DNA from: Treponema sp.
Lineage (GTDB): Bacteria > Spirochaetota > Spirochaetia > Treponematales > Treponemataceae
Length of the DNA: 45,099 nucleotides
Assembly: GCA_016288205.1 (NCBI GenBank)
Contig: JAEEYO010000068.1
Location: 1 to 45,099, forward strand
Direction: 5' to 3'
Part shown: positions 23,535 to 32,597 of the stretch, piece by piece
How the letters are laid out: every line of letters starts with the position of its first letter
How positions within the stretch are numbered: position 1 is the first letter of the stretch
The notes under the pieces: generated by a model
Database searches by the model: none
What the model was told of the DNA's origin: nothing
The model's input: the letters and a program-made list of their open reading frames with translations, nothing else
Translations under genes and position numbers: made by a program

Positions 23535-25352
23535 TCACATCAGCGAGTCCCTTTGCAATGTAGAGAGTTTTTCCGTGACAGTCTGCATTTCCAGGGCCGC
23601 CTTGCTGATTGTCTGCGTGAGAGATGCAAAACTTTCTATGCCGCTTGAAATCTGCCGTATGGTGATTACAATCTGGTTGAAGGACTGTGTCTGCTCATCG
23701 ATTATTTCGGAGATTTCATTTGATTTCAGCGACGTGACATCGGCCAAATCTTTTATTACGGAAAACTGCGACTCAAGATCTTCGGCAAGCACTGTCTCCT
23801 CCTGAATGCACCCGGTTCCTGTCTCAGATGATTCAATCAGATTTGCAAAAGATTTTTGTATGTTCTGAATGTACGAATTGATTTCATTGATGCTGTTTAC
23901 CGTGCTGTTTGCAAGCCGCCTGATTTCAGTAGCGACGATATGGAAGTTGTGTCCCTCGTCTCCTGCGCTTACGGCCTCAAGCTCAGCATTAAAAGCGATG
24001 ATTCTTGTCTGGTCAGCGATGTCGTTTATGATTGCAACGACGTCACCGATGTTTTCAATTTGAGTTCCAAGTTGTTTCATCACGCTCATGATTGAGTTGT
24101 TTGCCGCATCAATCTGCTTCATCTGTTCAATGATTTCTGAAAGCACGTTCATACTTGAGTTTACGTCCTGCACGGTTCCCTCGGCTCCAGACGTAACGGT
24201 CTCAATGTTTTTGGAAATGCTCTGGGAAAGTGAGTTGGAGTCTTCCATGGTCGCAAGAATTTCTTTGATTGACGCGCTCTGTGCAAGAGATGCCGATGAA
24301 AGCTGCTTTGCCGTTACGGAAAGATTGTTGCTCGTCTCACGAATGTTCATTCCGATTTTGTTTGCGGTTGAAAACATTCTTTTAAATCGCTCCACAATGC
24401 TGTTCAGAAGATAGATGTTGTATTGCATCTTGTCACCGATTGCTGTTTTCGAGATTGAGCCGGTCTCTCCCTCGGTGATGATTTTTGTGAGTGTGTTCGT
24501 GAGGGTGTCATTGCTTTCGCTTATATGGCTGTAAAAAATGAAGCACACAATCAGACTGATGACGATGTTCATTGCAACGGTAACGCTGATTCGGAAAATC
24601 TGCTGGCGGAAATTTAAAATCATTCCGTTCACTTCACTGTTACCTTGGAAAAGAATCGCACAGTAGGTTATGTTTGCGATGAGGGAGGGAAGAATTATAA
24701 ACAGAACTGTTTTTGCGAGAAGTCCCATTCCGAAAAGACGCTTTTTCCTTATGTAGCGATTATCAAGGCCAAGCATCTCAAGTTCCTCAGCATATTTCTC
24801 GCAAATCTTGAGTGTCTGTGAATACGAAATCAGACTGACTATGTAGCATTGAAAAAGTCCGGCGATAAATACATGAAGTGTTGATGTCCATGAAAAACCG
24901 ATTGCCGGAATCAAATGCATGGAGATGCAAATAAGCGAGTGAATTGCGAGAATGAAAATAAGGGATTCAATTGCTTTGATTTTTGGAAATGCCATTATGT
25001 CTTCAAAAAGAGCCGTACGGTCGCCTGTACTGTCCATTCCTCCGCTTTGCCATGTGAGTATTTTCTCATTGATGTCGGATGCGATGAGCCTGTTGATGAG
25101 TGGAGAAAAAAGCAGCTTTGATATTATGAGGATCGGGATGGTGACAAGTGCCGCCCAAAAAATCTGTGACGGTGAAAGAAGTCCGCATATAATTATGTAA
25201 ATAAAAAGAAGCGCGGAGGAAAGCATGTCCGGAATCAATGTGGTTCGTATGATTTCCTCGTAAAAATTTGGAGTCTCTTTTTTTTCTTCTTCATCGTTTA
25301 TTCTGTCTGCGTCCGCTTCAAGTGATTGTATGTTTGTCTGTTCAGTGTTCAT
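23535..25352 (-). CDS. Six-TM methyl-accepting chemotaxis-like receptor, paralogue 4 (last gene of the operon)
   Basis: A 605-residue receptor. Six hydrophobic segments in three pairs occupy residues ~30-290 ('ALLFIYIIICGLL', 'ALVTIPILIISKLLF', 'LIFILAIHSLICISM', 'VFIAGLFQCYIVSLI', 'VLFIILPSLIANITY', 'AMNIVISLIVCFIFY'), with no periplasmic sensor domain. A short HAMP-like region and a long cytoplasmic coiled coil follow. The hairpin tip is 'IADQTRIIAFNAELEAVSAG' then 'NFHIVATEIRRLA'. It keeps the Asn of LALN as FNAE but has Ser where Tsr has R388, and Arg where QTN has Asn. Ribosome-binding site AGGAGT precedes the ATG, 37 nt after the previous paralogue. There is no NWETF-like CheR-docking pentapeptide at the C-terminus. 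Confidence 0.85.
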   Translation of the reverse strand: MNTEQTNIQSLEADADRINDEEEKKETPNFYEEIIRTTLIPDMLSSALLFIYIIICGLLSPSQIFWAALVTIPILIISKLLFSPLINRLIASDINEKILTWQSGGMDSTGDRTALFEDIMAFPKIKAIESLIFILAIHSLICISMHLIPAIGFSWTSTLHVFIAGLFQCYIVSLISYSQTLKICEKYAEELEMLGLDNRYIRKKRLFGMGLLAKTVLFIILPSLIANITYCAILFQGNSEVNGMILNFRQQIFRISVTVAMNIVISLIVCFIFYSHISESNDTLTNTLTKIITEGETGSISKTAIGDKMQYNIYLLNSIVERFKRMFSTANKIGMNIRETSNNLSVTAKQLSSASLAQSASIKEILATMEDSNSLSQSISKNIETVTSGAEGTVQDVNSSMNVLSEIIEQMKQIDAANNSIMSVMKQLGTQIENIGDVVAIINDIADQTRIIAFNAELEAVSAGDEGHNFHIVATEIRRLANSTVNSINEINSYIQNIQKSFANLIESSETGTGCIQEETVLAEDLESQFSVIKDLADVTSLKSNEISEIIDEQTQSFNQIVITIRQISSGIESFASLTQTISKAALEMQTVTEKLSTLQRDSLM

Positions 25353-25389
25353 ATCTACTCCTAAAATTCGTCCGTTGGTTTTTCAGAAT

Positions 25390-27156
25390 CTAAAGTTTTT
25401 CCGTTATGGTTTCAATTTCTTTTAGTCCTGAAAGCCGTTTTGCATTGGATTCAAGAATCTGTGCCGTGCTTATGATTGCCCTTGTTGATTCGGAGAAATT
25501 CTCAATGCTGTGGCTTACTTGGTGCAGGGTTGCGACAATCTGACCGAATGCCTCTGATTCCTGCCCGATTCTGTTTTTGATTTCCTCAGCCGAACCAGCA
25601 TTTTTTGTTGCCGATGCGCTGATGTGCGAGAAATTGTTTTCAAGGATTCGGACAAGATCCATTCCATGATTAATTTGCGTCGTACAGTTTTGTGATGATT
25701 GCAGAAGGTGGTTTGACGCTTCCTGAATTTCCTTGATTCTTTCCTTGATTTCTTTTGTACTGTCCATGGTTCCGTTTGCAAGACGACGGATTTCGTTTGA
25801 AACATTCCTGAAGTTGCGTCCGTTTTCGCGAACTGTGGTGGATTCAAGTTCCGCATTAAACGCGATGATTTTTGTCTGGTCGGCAACAGAATTGATTATT
25901 GTGACGATGTCCCAGATGTTGTTAATCTGCTCACTGACTTCACGGATTCCTTTTGTTGTCGCTTCATTTGCCCTTGCGATTTCCACCATCTTTACAAGAT
26001 TGTCAATGAGCAGCTGGGTTCCGTTCTGTACATTCTCGGCTGTCTTTGATGCGACTTCATTTACATCTGAAATTTTTGTCTCAATTTTTTTTGAAAGACT
26101 GTCCGCGGCTTCCATTGTTGAGACTATCTCGCTGGTTCCCGTGGACTGTTCCATTGCGGTTGTCTCAGACTGATTCGAAATGTCCAGCAGAAGATTTGCG
26201 GATGAGTTTATTTTCACACCGATGTCTATTGAATTTGAAAGTATGCTCTTGAAATAAAGCAGTGTCTGGTTCACGAGATAATGGCTGTATGTGATTTTGT
26301 CCGTGAGATCCGTGTCCAGAATTTCAAGCGAAGTCAAATCCTGTTTTTCCATGGCCTCAAGTGTGGCGCACATTTTTTTGTTATTTGTTTCCGTCAAAAT
26401 ATAGTACATTATTGCGATTACGGCGACGGTTAAAAAGTTTAGTCCTGTTGTGTACATCATTCTGCGGAGTCCGATTCCCGGTACTGAAATCATTGTAGTT
26501 CCATCGTGCACGGGATAAGCGGTGGCAAGCGCGTAGATTGCGATGAGACTCGTAAAAATAATCGGAATGCAGATAAAGGCAAAGAATTGTGCGTTTGCGC
26601 TGATTCCAAAAACTTTTTTTGCCATTACTTCCTTTCTTCCTGAAAGCGAGCGGACAATCTTGTAAATGTCTTCCTGACAAAAAAGTCTGCAAAGCATATA
26701 TCCTTCGAGCGTGCTCATGTAAGCTCCGTATATACATTCCAGCAGTGAGAGTAAGATTATGTTTTTGGGCAGCTTGAGGTAAAAATGATAGACCGCGGAA
26801 AGAATGCCGGCTCCTCCGACAAAGAAAATCAGCGTGAGTATGCCGCATAGGACAGGAACCTTTGAGACTTCCTTGAGCACGGATATTTTTTCGTTGTCGT
26901 CCATCGAGCGTGAATTGAAATCTGCAAGAGCTGCGTCCGCCTTTGCATAAGTTGTGAATCCTGCCAAAAGGCCAAGTGTAAACTGTAATCCCAAAACAAT
27001 CAGCACGACGTATTTGACTGCCGGAACGACAATCCGCAACGGAATCTGCGTGGCTACGAGAGAGTAGACGAATAAGAGAAATCCTGAAACGACATTCGGT
27101 ATGACAATTTTGTCTGTAATTCTTCTGCTTAATTTTTTTTGCTTTATTTCTTCCAT
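25390..27156 (-). CDS. Six-TM methyl-accepting chemotaxis-like receptor, paralogue 3
   Basis: A 588-residue receptor with the same plan as its neighbours: three pairs of membrane segments (~20-265; e.g. 'VVSGFLLFVYSLVA', 'YVVLIVLGLQFTLGLL', 'GILTLIFFVGGAGIL', 'FICIPIIFTSLIAIY'), a HAMP-like stretch, and a cytoplasmic coiled coil with tip 'VADQTKIIAFNAELESTTVR' followed by 'NFRNVSNEIRRLA'. The tip is the most divergent of the four in its descending arm (TTVRENG where canonical receptors have ARAGE.G). It starts 12 nt after the stop of the preceding paralogue, so it is clearly in the operon. The sensed signal is unknown. Lack of an external ligand domain suggests a membrane-embedded or membrane-state stimulus. 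Confidence 0.85.
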   Translation of the reverse strand: MEEIKQKKLSRRITDKIVIPNVVSGFLLFVYSLVATQIPLRIVVPAVKYVVLIVLGLQFTLGLLAGFTTYAKADAALADFNSRSMDDNEKISVLKEVSKVPVLCGILTLIFFVGGAGILSAVYHFYLKLPKNIILLSLLECIYGAYMSTLEGYMLCRLFCQEDIYKIVRSLSGRKEVMAKKVFGISANAQFFAFICIPIIFTSLIAIYALATAYPVHDGTTMISVPGIGLRRMMYTTGLNFLTVAVIAIMYYILTETNNKKMCATLEAMEKQDLTSLEILDTDLTDKITYSHYLVNQTLLYFKSILSNSIDIGVKINSSANLLLDISNQSETTAMEQSTGTSEIVSTMEAADSLSKKIETKISDVNEVASKTAENVQNGTQLLIDNLVKMVEIARANEATTKGIREVSEQINNIWDIVTIINSVADQTKIIAFNAELESTTVRENGRNFRNVSNEIRRLANGTMDSTKEIKERIKEIQEASNHLLQSSQNCTTQINHGMDLVRILENNFSHISASATKNAGSAEEIKNRIGQESEAFGQIVATLHQVSHSIENFSESTRAIISTAQILESNAKRLSGLKEIETITEKL

Positions 27157-27168
27157 TTTATTCCCCGC

Positions 27169-28974
27169 CTAGTTCGCCTGATTTTCGTACTGATTTTCAC
27201 TTTGGAATTTTATTTTGCTCAGATGATTTGAGTCAATCCGGAGGTTCTGTACTGTTTCCGCAATAATTCTGGTTGAGTCGTTGAATTTTTCAACACCCAT
27301 GCCGATCTGCTGCAGCTTCTGAACAATGCCAGAAAAATAATCTGACTGCGAGTTGATTACCGACTGAATTTTTTCAGATGCGCTTTGTGTCAAAAATGCA
27401 GAATCCTTGATCAGCCTGAATTTTTCCTCAAGCTCCACGGTCAGGTCGTTTCCTTCTTTTATCTTGTCGGTGCAGTCCTGTCCCTTGTGAATCAGCTCAT
27501 TGCTTGAGTCCTGAATCTTCAGAATCTGTCCTCGGATTTCTTTTGTGAGCTGGATAACATTATCGGCAAGGGTTCTGATGTCACGAGCGACGTTCTTGAA
27601 TTTATCTTTTCCCTCGCTTATGCTCTCGGCCTCAAGTTCCGCATTGAACGCGATAATTTTTGTCTGGTCCGCAACACCGTCAATCAAATTTACAATGTCC
27701 CAGATGCTCTTGATTTTACCGGAAAGACTCTGCATACCCAAAATGGATGTTTGATTTGAGTCCGTAATTTCTCGCATCTTCTCTAGATTCTGTGTTATGG
27801 ATTCTGAGTCGAAATCAATGTTCTCGGATGTTTTTCTTGCGACATTATTTACTTCAACAATCTTCTTGCCGATGGATTTTGAAAGTTTGTCCGCACTTTC
27901 CATGGTCGCAATTATTTCTTTTACGGATGCGGTCTGCTCAATGGCGGTTGCGGCTGTCTCTTCTGCGATGGAAGAAAGATTTTGAGTCGCGACTGTGATT
28001 TCTTCATTCGTTGATGCAGCCTGCGAGATGATGGATGAGAACAACATGATGGTTTGATTTACAAGATAAATCGTATATGAGATTTCCGTGGAGAGGTCCA
28101 GCGGGATAAGGCCTGTCTTTTTACCCTGCGAATTCTTTATGGAAAGCAGAGCCTTTTGCATTGTCTCGGAGTATTTTTTTATCCTGCGGAAATAAACGAA
28201 TGCGGAAAGCGCAAGGAAAACGATGTTTGCAATCGAGAGCAAGATAAAATGAACAGGACCACGGAATTTTGTGATGTTTCCATTGCCTGCATTAAGTTTG
28301 GTAAAGTCAAGCTGGAAGGTTGTGAGGTTTAGGAAACTCAATGCCGAGCAAATCAAAAACGGAACTACAACGTATGCCAGAAACAAAAATGTAAGAGATT
28401 TTCCCAAGTGTCTTTTCTCTGGTCCGATGTGCTGCGAAAGTCCTTTTTTTACAATGCGGATTGATTTCGGATAGCAGAAAACCTCCTGAACTGTGTAGGT
28501 GAAAAGTAATGCATAGAAGGAGGACAAAACTGCCGCAAGGAAAAATGTAAACGCAATTTTAAAGTCCAGATTCTGTCTGAAATACAGATAGCATGAAAGG
28601 GATATGCCGCTGAGCACGAAATAGATGAATGTGCATGTGGATTTCGAAAACGGATATTGAAGAAGCCCGTTCAGCAATTCTGATCTTTCGGATGGAGTTG
28701 TTGTGTCGTTCTGGAATTTCTCAAGGCCGTCGGAAAGTTTTCCTGTAATAAGAAAAGTTGTGATAGGAGATAAAACGACCTCACAGATTATAAAACAAAG
28801 GAGGAGAAGTTTAAGACATCCAAAAAAGGCATTTCTTGGCAAGGGGAAAACAGCCTGAGTGTAGATAAACGTGAAAAGCGTGAGAGGAATATCCAGGAGA
28901 ATTTGTGTTCTATAAACAAAGACACTGAAAGATTCCTTGTTGCTCTGCTTGAATATTTTTTTTAAGAAATTCAT
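27169..28974 (-). CDS. Six-TM methyl-accepting chemotaxis-like receptor, paralogue 2
   Basis: A 601-residue receptor. Membrane pairs lie at ~25-290 ('ILLDIPLTLFTFIYT', 'LLLLCFIICEVVLS', 'FIYFVLSGISLSCYLY', 'FFLAAVLSSFYALLF', 'LFLAYVVVPFLICSAL', 'LLSIANIVFLALSAF'). The HAMP-like part contains 'LSTEISYTIYLVNQTI', nearly the same as in paralogue 1. The tip is 'VADQTKIIAFNAELEAESIS' and then 'KFKNVARDIRTLA', lacking the canonical R388 and glycine-rich GExGRGF. The start codon is 1 nt after the stop of paralogue 1, and its ribosome-binding site (GGGGGGA) lies inside that gene's end, so translation is likely coupled. Confidence 0.85.
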   Translation of the reverse strand: MNFLKKIFKQSNKESFSVFVYRTQILLDIPLTLFTFIYTQAVFPLPRNAFFGCLKLLLLCFIICEVVLSPITTFLITGKLSDGLEKFQNDTTTPSERSELLNGLLQYPFSKSTCTFIYFVLSGISLSCYLYFRQNLDFKIAFTFFLAAVLSSFYALLFTYTVQEVFCYPKSIRIVKKGLSQHIGPEKRHLGKSLTFLFLAYVVVPFLICSALSFLNLTTFQLDFTKLNAGNGNITKFRGPVHFILLSIANIVFLALSAFVYFRRIKKYSETMQKALLSIKNSQGKKTGLIPLDLSTEISYTIYLVNQTIMLFSSIISQAASTNEEITVATQNLSSIAEETAATAIEQTASVKEIIATMESADKLSKSIGKKIVEVNNVARKTSENIDFDSESITQNLEKMREITDSNQTSILGMQSLSGKIKSIWDIVNLIDGVADQTKIIAFNAELEAESISEGKDKFKNVARDIRTLADNVIQLTKEIRGQILKIQDSSNELIHKGQDCTDKIKEGNDLTVELEEKFRLIKDSAFLTQSASEKIQSVINSQSDYFSGIVQKLQQIGMGVEKFNDSTRIIAETVQNLRIDSNHLSKIKFQSENQYENQAN

Positions 28975-28975
28975 T

Positions 28976-30736
28976 TTATTTGTCCCCCCGGTTTCCCTGA
29001 ATTGTACTCAAAATGAATGCCGTGTTCTCAAGGTTTTCAGAAGCATCGCTTATTGTTTTTGCGGACTGGCTGAAATCATCAAATCCCTGGCTGAGTTGTT
29101 TTAGAGTCTCGCTTATTTGCAAGAATGTCGCATCCTGGGAATATGTCGTTTCCTGAATGTCAGTCGCACTTTCCGCCGTAATCTTACTTGATGTCGTAAG
29201 TTTCTCAAAGTTTTCCTCAAGTCCGGCAAAGAGCGTGCTTCCTTCACGGATTTTTTCGGTTCCACCCTCAGAGCTTATGATGAGGTTATCAGAGGAGTGT
29301 TGTATTCCGATTATCCTGCTGCGGATTTCTTTTGTGGAATCCGTGATTGTAGACGCAAGTCTTCGGATTTCCGTCGCAACGATGTGGAAGTTCTCTCCGC
29401 TGTCTCCTGCCGTGGTCGCTTCAATCTCTGCGTTGAAAGCGATGATTCTTGTTTTTTCGGCAATGGAGTCGATGGTGCTGATTATGCTCCACACTTTGTC
29501 AATGTTGCCACTTAGATTTTTGATTCCGGTAATTGTCTCAAGGTTTGCGGACGTAATCTCATCAATTTTGTTTATGCTCTGTTTTAGAATGTATGAGCCC
29601 TCAAGGACATTGTCCAGTGTCGCTTCTGCCGCCGTGGAAACCTCCTTTATGCTTCTGAGAATATCCGCGAGCATTTCTTTCATGGAAGCCATGGAATTCA
29701 CACATTCCTTTACGCTCTTCGCTTGTACGGCTGCATTTGTAGCTGTTTCCTTTGCCGATATCGTCAGGTCCTGGGTTGAGTTGAAAAGGCTGTCGCTTGT
29801 TTTTGTTACGTCATCAGTAATGCTCTTCAAATACGAAATGATTTCATTGATGATGTAAATTGTATATGAAATTTCCGTTCCCAAATCAGTAGGAATGAAT
29901 GTGCTTCGGTTTTCGGCGCCGGTGTTTATTTTTTCCAGAATCTCGTTCACCTTTTTTATATCATGGCTGATGTGTCTGTAAAATAAACTGGCGGTCATAA
30001 TGGCCTGTAAGACATTAAAAATCAAAAGCAGGAGAAAATGCATGCAGAACATTTTTTCCTCAACTGGGTGAAAATGCTGTTTTATAAGAGCGACACATTG
30101 AATCAAGTTTATGAAAATCGCAGGGAAGACAACGTGATAAAAAACTCTCGTGTACATTTTCATTCCGTAGACTTTTCTTCTGTGCACATCCGCAGAATTG
30201 ATTCCTGTTTTTATCAGGTCGAAATTTTTCTTTGAACAGATTCCCTCGGAGTAACAGTAGGTCATTACGCCCACATTAAACGAGGCATAGAACGTGGGGA
30301 TAAAAGTGTAAATCTGAAGGTAAAGCGGCATGTGAAGGAAAATACAGAGCACGGCAAAGCAGCAGATAATCATAAATATGAAAACAAAAATATTGTGCAG
30401 GCATATTTTCAATGGAAGAGCCATGAGCTCCTGTGCCAGAAGAGTTCGGTCCTGCTCGTTCATTGTTCCGGTTTGTTCCAGCTTATTTGAAATGTTCTGC
30501 GTAATCAAACGGTTGGTGAATCTTTCTATTATCAAAACACCAAACAGTATGAAGGAGATGAAAATCAATTCGGTCAGAATCATATTTTTTACTCCGCTTC
30601 CGTATTGCGTCATTCCAGAAAAATAAAATTCATAGATTGAAGCAATCAAAAGACCGGTCAAATTCGGTGCGATTGTGGAAATGTAGATTTCCTTTTCAAG
30701 ACTCTTTGCTTTTTCTTTTCTTCTGTATTGTCCCAT
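28976..30736 (-). CDS. Six-TM methyl-accepting chemotaxis-like receptor, paralogue 1
   Basis: A 586-residue receptor and the first of the four tandem paralogues, 13 nt after the adenylate cyclase gene. It has a basic N-terminus, then six membrane segments (~20-265; e.g. 'LIFISFILFGVLII', 'FVFIFMIICCFAVLCIF', 'FIPTFYASFNVGVMTY', 'FLLLLIFNVLQAIMTA'). The cytoplasmic loop between segments 2 and 3 ('NEQDRTLLAQELMALPLKI') aligns with equivalent loops in the other paralogues. The HAMP-like part has 'LGTEISYTIYIINEII'. The tip is 'IAEKTRIIAFNAEIEATTAG' and 'NFHIVATEIRRLA'. Ribosome-binding site GGAGA precedes the ATG. Confidence 0.85.
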   Translation of the reverse strand: MGQYRRKEKAKSLEKEIYISTIAPNLTGLLIASIYEFYFSGMTQYGSGVKNMILTELIFISFILFGVLIIERFTNRLITQNISNKLEQTGTMNEQDRTLLAQELMALPLKICLHNIFVFIFMIICCFAVLCIFLHMPLYLQIYTFIPTFYASFNVGVMTYCYSEGICSKKNFDLIKTGINSADVHRRKVYGMKMYTRVFYHVVFPAIFINLIQCVALIKQHFHPVEEKMFCMHFLLLLIFNVLQAIMTASLFYRHISHDIKKVNEILEKINTGAENRSTFIPTDLGTEISYTIYIINEIISYLKSITDDVTKTSDSLFNSTQDLTISAKETATNAAVQAKSVKECVNSMASMKEMLADILRSIKEVSTAAEATLDNVLEGSYILKQSINKIDEITSANLETITGIKNLSGNIDKVWSIISTIDSIAEKTRIIAFNAEIEATTAGDSGENFHIVATEIRRLASTITDSTKEIRSRIIGIQHSSDNLIISSEGGTEKIREGSTLFAGLEENFEKLTTSSKITAESATDIQETTYSQDATFLQISETLKQLSQGFDDFSQSAKTISDASENLENTAFILSTIQGNRGDK

Positions 30737-30749
30737 AATCAGTCTCCAT

Positions 30750-32597
30750 TTATTTTGTTGTCAGAGCAAAAGAGCCGTCCCAGTTTTCAGGTGTTTCCTT
30801 TGCGTAGTTTTTGCATCTCTCAAGCAGAACCTTTGTTGCTTTGTCATTAGGATTCTGTGTGGATGCACTTGTGAAATAGTCCGATGCCAGCTGGAAATTT
30901 CCCATTACGTATTGGTTCATTCCTTTGTTGTAAAGCTCAATGAATACGGGATCCTCAATCGTGTCCGCAGAAGCAAGCTCATAGATTGCGACCGAAACAG
31001 ATTTTCCCTTGACTTTTACGTTGTCCAAGTGCCGGGTATACTGCCCATCGTGCAAGTCCCTTTTTACGGATTCCGAAATGATGATGGGCGTTCCATAAAT
31101 CTTCGTGAGCCCTTCGATTCTTGATGCAATGTTTACGTTGTCGCCGATTACCGTGTATTCTTTTTTCTCTTCGCTTCCGATTGAACCCACGATCGTTGTT
31201 CCGTAATGGATTCCAGTTCCAATGTCAAAGACATAACCGTCGGGCATCCTCAGATCAATTTCCATTTTATTAAGCGCTTCTCTCATTTCAAGGGCTGCAT
31301 TTGCCGCACGGTTTCCGTTGTCCTCATAAGATTCAGGCGCACCGAAAAGAGCCATGATTGCGTCACCCATGAATTTGTCAACGGTTCCGCCGTATTTTTT
31401 TATGATGCCGCACATGATTGCAAAATACTGATTTAAAAATTCAACTACGTCTTCAGGCGCGTTGAGTTCGCTTATCGTCGTAAAATTTCTGATGTCACAG
31501 ACAAGAACCGCGACGTCTCTTTTTTCTCCGACTGTGGTTGTTGCGGTCTCTTCCTCATTAATTATTTCATTGATGATTTTCGGAGGGAGGAAGTGACTGA
31601 ACGCACGACGCATCTTTTTTTCAGCGAGCTCCATTTTATTGTAGCTGATTGCGTGATTCACAATCTTTGAGTAAACGGATACCAAAAAATTGAGTCTTTC
31701 CCTGGTGCGTCCGCTGATTGCGTCAATCTTTGTGTTTGCGACATGAATTGTAAAAACAGTGTCTGCAGAAGACTGAGTCGGGAATGCCTCGTAATTTTTG
31801 AGTCGTCCTGTGTTCGGCGAGATTGAGTTGTCCAGCTCTATGTTTGGTGATTTCTGCCAGTTGATTGAATCCTGCCTGGATGTTTTTGTCGCAAAGTCAG
31901 ATTGACAGACGCAAATGAAATCATCCATCTCTGTGTCAGCGAGCATGAAGTTTCTGCTGTAGAATTGCATTGGAGTATCCGTGTTCACGATTATTCCGAG
32001 CGCATCATAACTATGGATTCCTGCAAGTGACTTAACAAGTTCCTTTATGAGGCGTGTGATGTCGAAATCAATGTTGCCTCCGTTGTATGCGCTTTTCACG
32101 ATGTAGAGGTCGAAGAGTTCTCTGTCGAATGCTTTTATGGCAAGATTGATTATGTCCTCTTGGGTTGGTTTTTTCGCTCTTCCTGTTTTTTTCTCCGCCG
32201 CTTCGGTTTTGTCTTTTTTGCTTTCCGCGACAACTCTTTCAACAAGATTTGGAATCCTTTCAAGATTTCCTTCGTTAGGAACCATCAGCGCATTGCTCAT
32301 GGAATTCTCCGCCCAGAATTTGTATACGGAGTTTTCTTCCGTCGCACAGATAATAATTCCCACGTCCCTGAATGACGTTGAGTTTTTCAGAATGCGCGAG
32401 ATATTGTATCCGCTGATAATTGGAAGGTCAATGTAGACGATAACGCAATCAGGACGCTCGGTGTAAATTTTGTTCAATAAATCAAGACCGTCCACCGCGG
32501 CCGCTGTTTTATATCCTGCGTCATCGAATGTTTTTATAAGGAGATTTCTCATGGTGGCGGAATCGAATGCCACAAGTATCTTTTTGCTTTTACTCAC
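30750..32597 (-). CDS. Class III adenylate cyclase with N-terminal degenerate receiver domain
   Basis: A 615-residue cytosolic protein with GTG start overlapping the cheA stop by 8 nt (translational coupling). Residues ~5-125 have the receiver fold pattern, but the phosphoacceptor position is Tyr55 ('VIVYIDLP'), one of the acidic pair is Phe11 ('VAFDSATMR'), and the Lys before the fifth-strand Pro is Val ('LMVPNEG'). Residues ~185-320 look GAF-like. Residues ~355-540 are the cyclase: metal aspartates D368 ('VLVCDIRNFT') and D412 ('KFMGDAIMALFG'), ATP-specifying K408 and D486, and N491/R494-type transition-state residues in 'YTVIGDNVNIASRIEG'. A TPR-like C-terminus follows. The product should be cAMP. 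Lying between cheA and the receptor genes, it is the best candidate output of this system. Confidence 0.85.
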   Translation of the reverse strand: MSKSKKILVAFDSATMRNLLIKTFDDAGYKTAAAVDGLDLLNKIYTERPDCVIVYIDLPIISGYNISRILKNSTSFRDVGIIICATEENSVYKFWAENSMSNALMVPNEGNLERIPNLVERVVAESKKDKTEAAEKKTGRAKKPTQEDIINLAIKAFDRELFDLYIVKSAYNGGNIDFDITRLIKELVKSLAGIHSYDALGIIVNTDTPMQFYSRNFMLADTEMDDFICVCQSDFATKTSRQDSINWQKSPNIELDNSISPNTGRLKNYEAFPTQSSADTVFTIHVANTKIDAISGRTRERLNFLVSVYSKIVNHAISYNKMELAEKKMRRAFSHFLPPKIINEIINEEETATTTVGEKRDVAVLVCDIRNFTTISELNAPEDVVEFLNQYFAIMCGIIKKYGGTVDKFMGDAIMALFGAPESYEDNGNRAANAALEMREALNKMEIDLRMPDGYVFDIGTGIHYGTTIVGSIGSEEKKEYTVIGDNVNIASRIEGLTKIYGTPIIISESVKRDLHDGQYTRHLDNVKVKGKSVSVAIYELASADTIEDPVFIELYNKGMNQYVMGNFQLASDYFTSASTQNPNDKATKVLLERCKNYAKETPENWDGSFALTTK

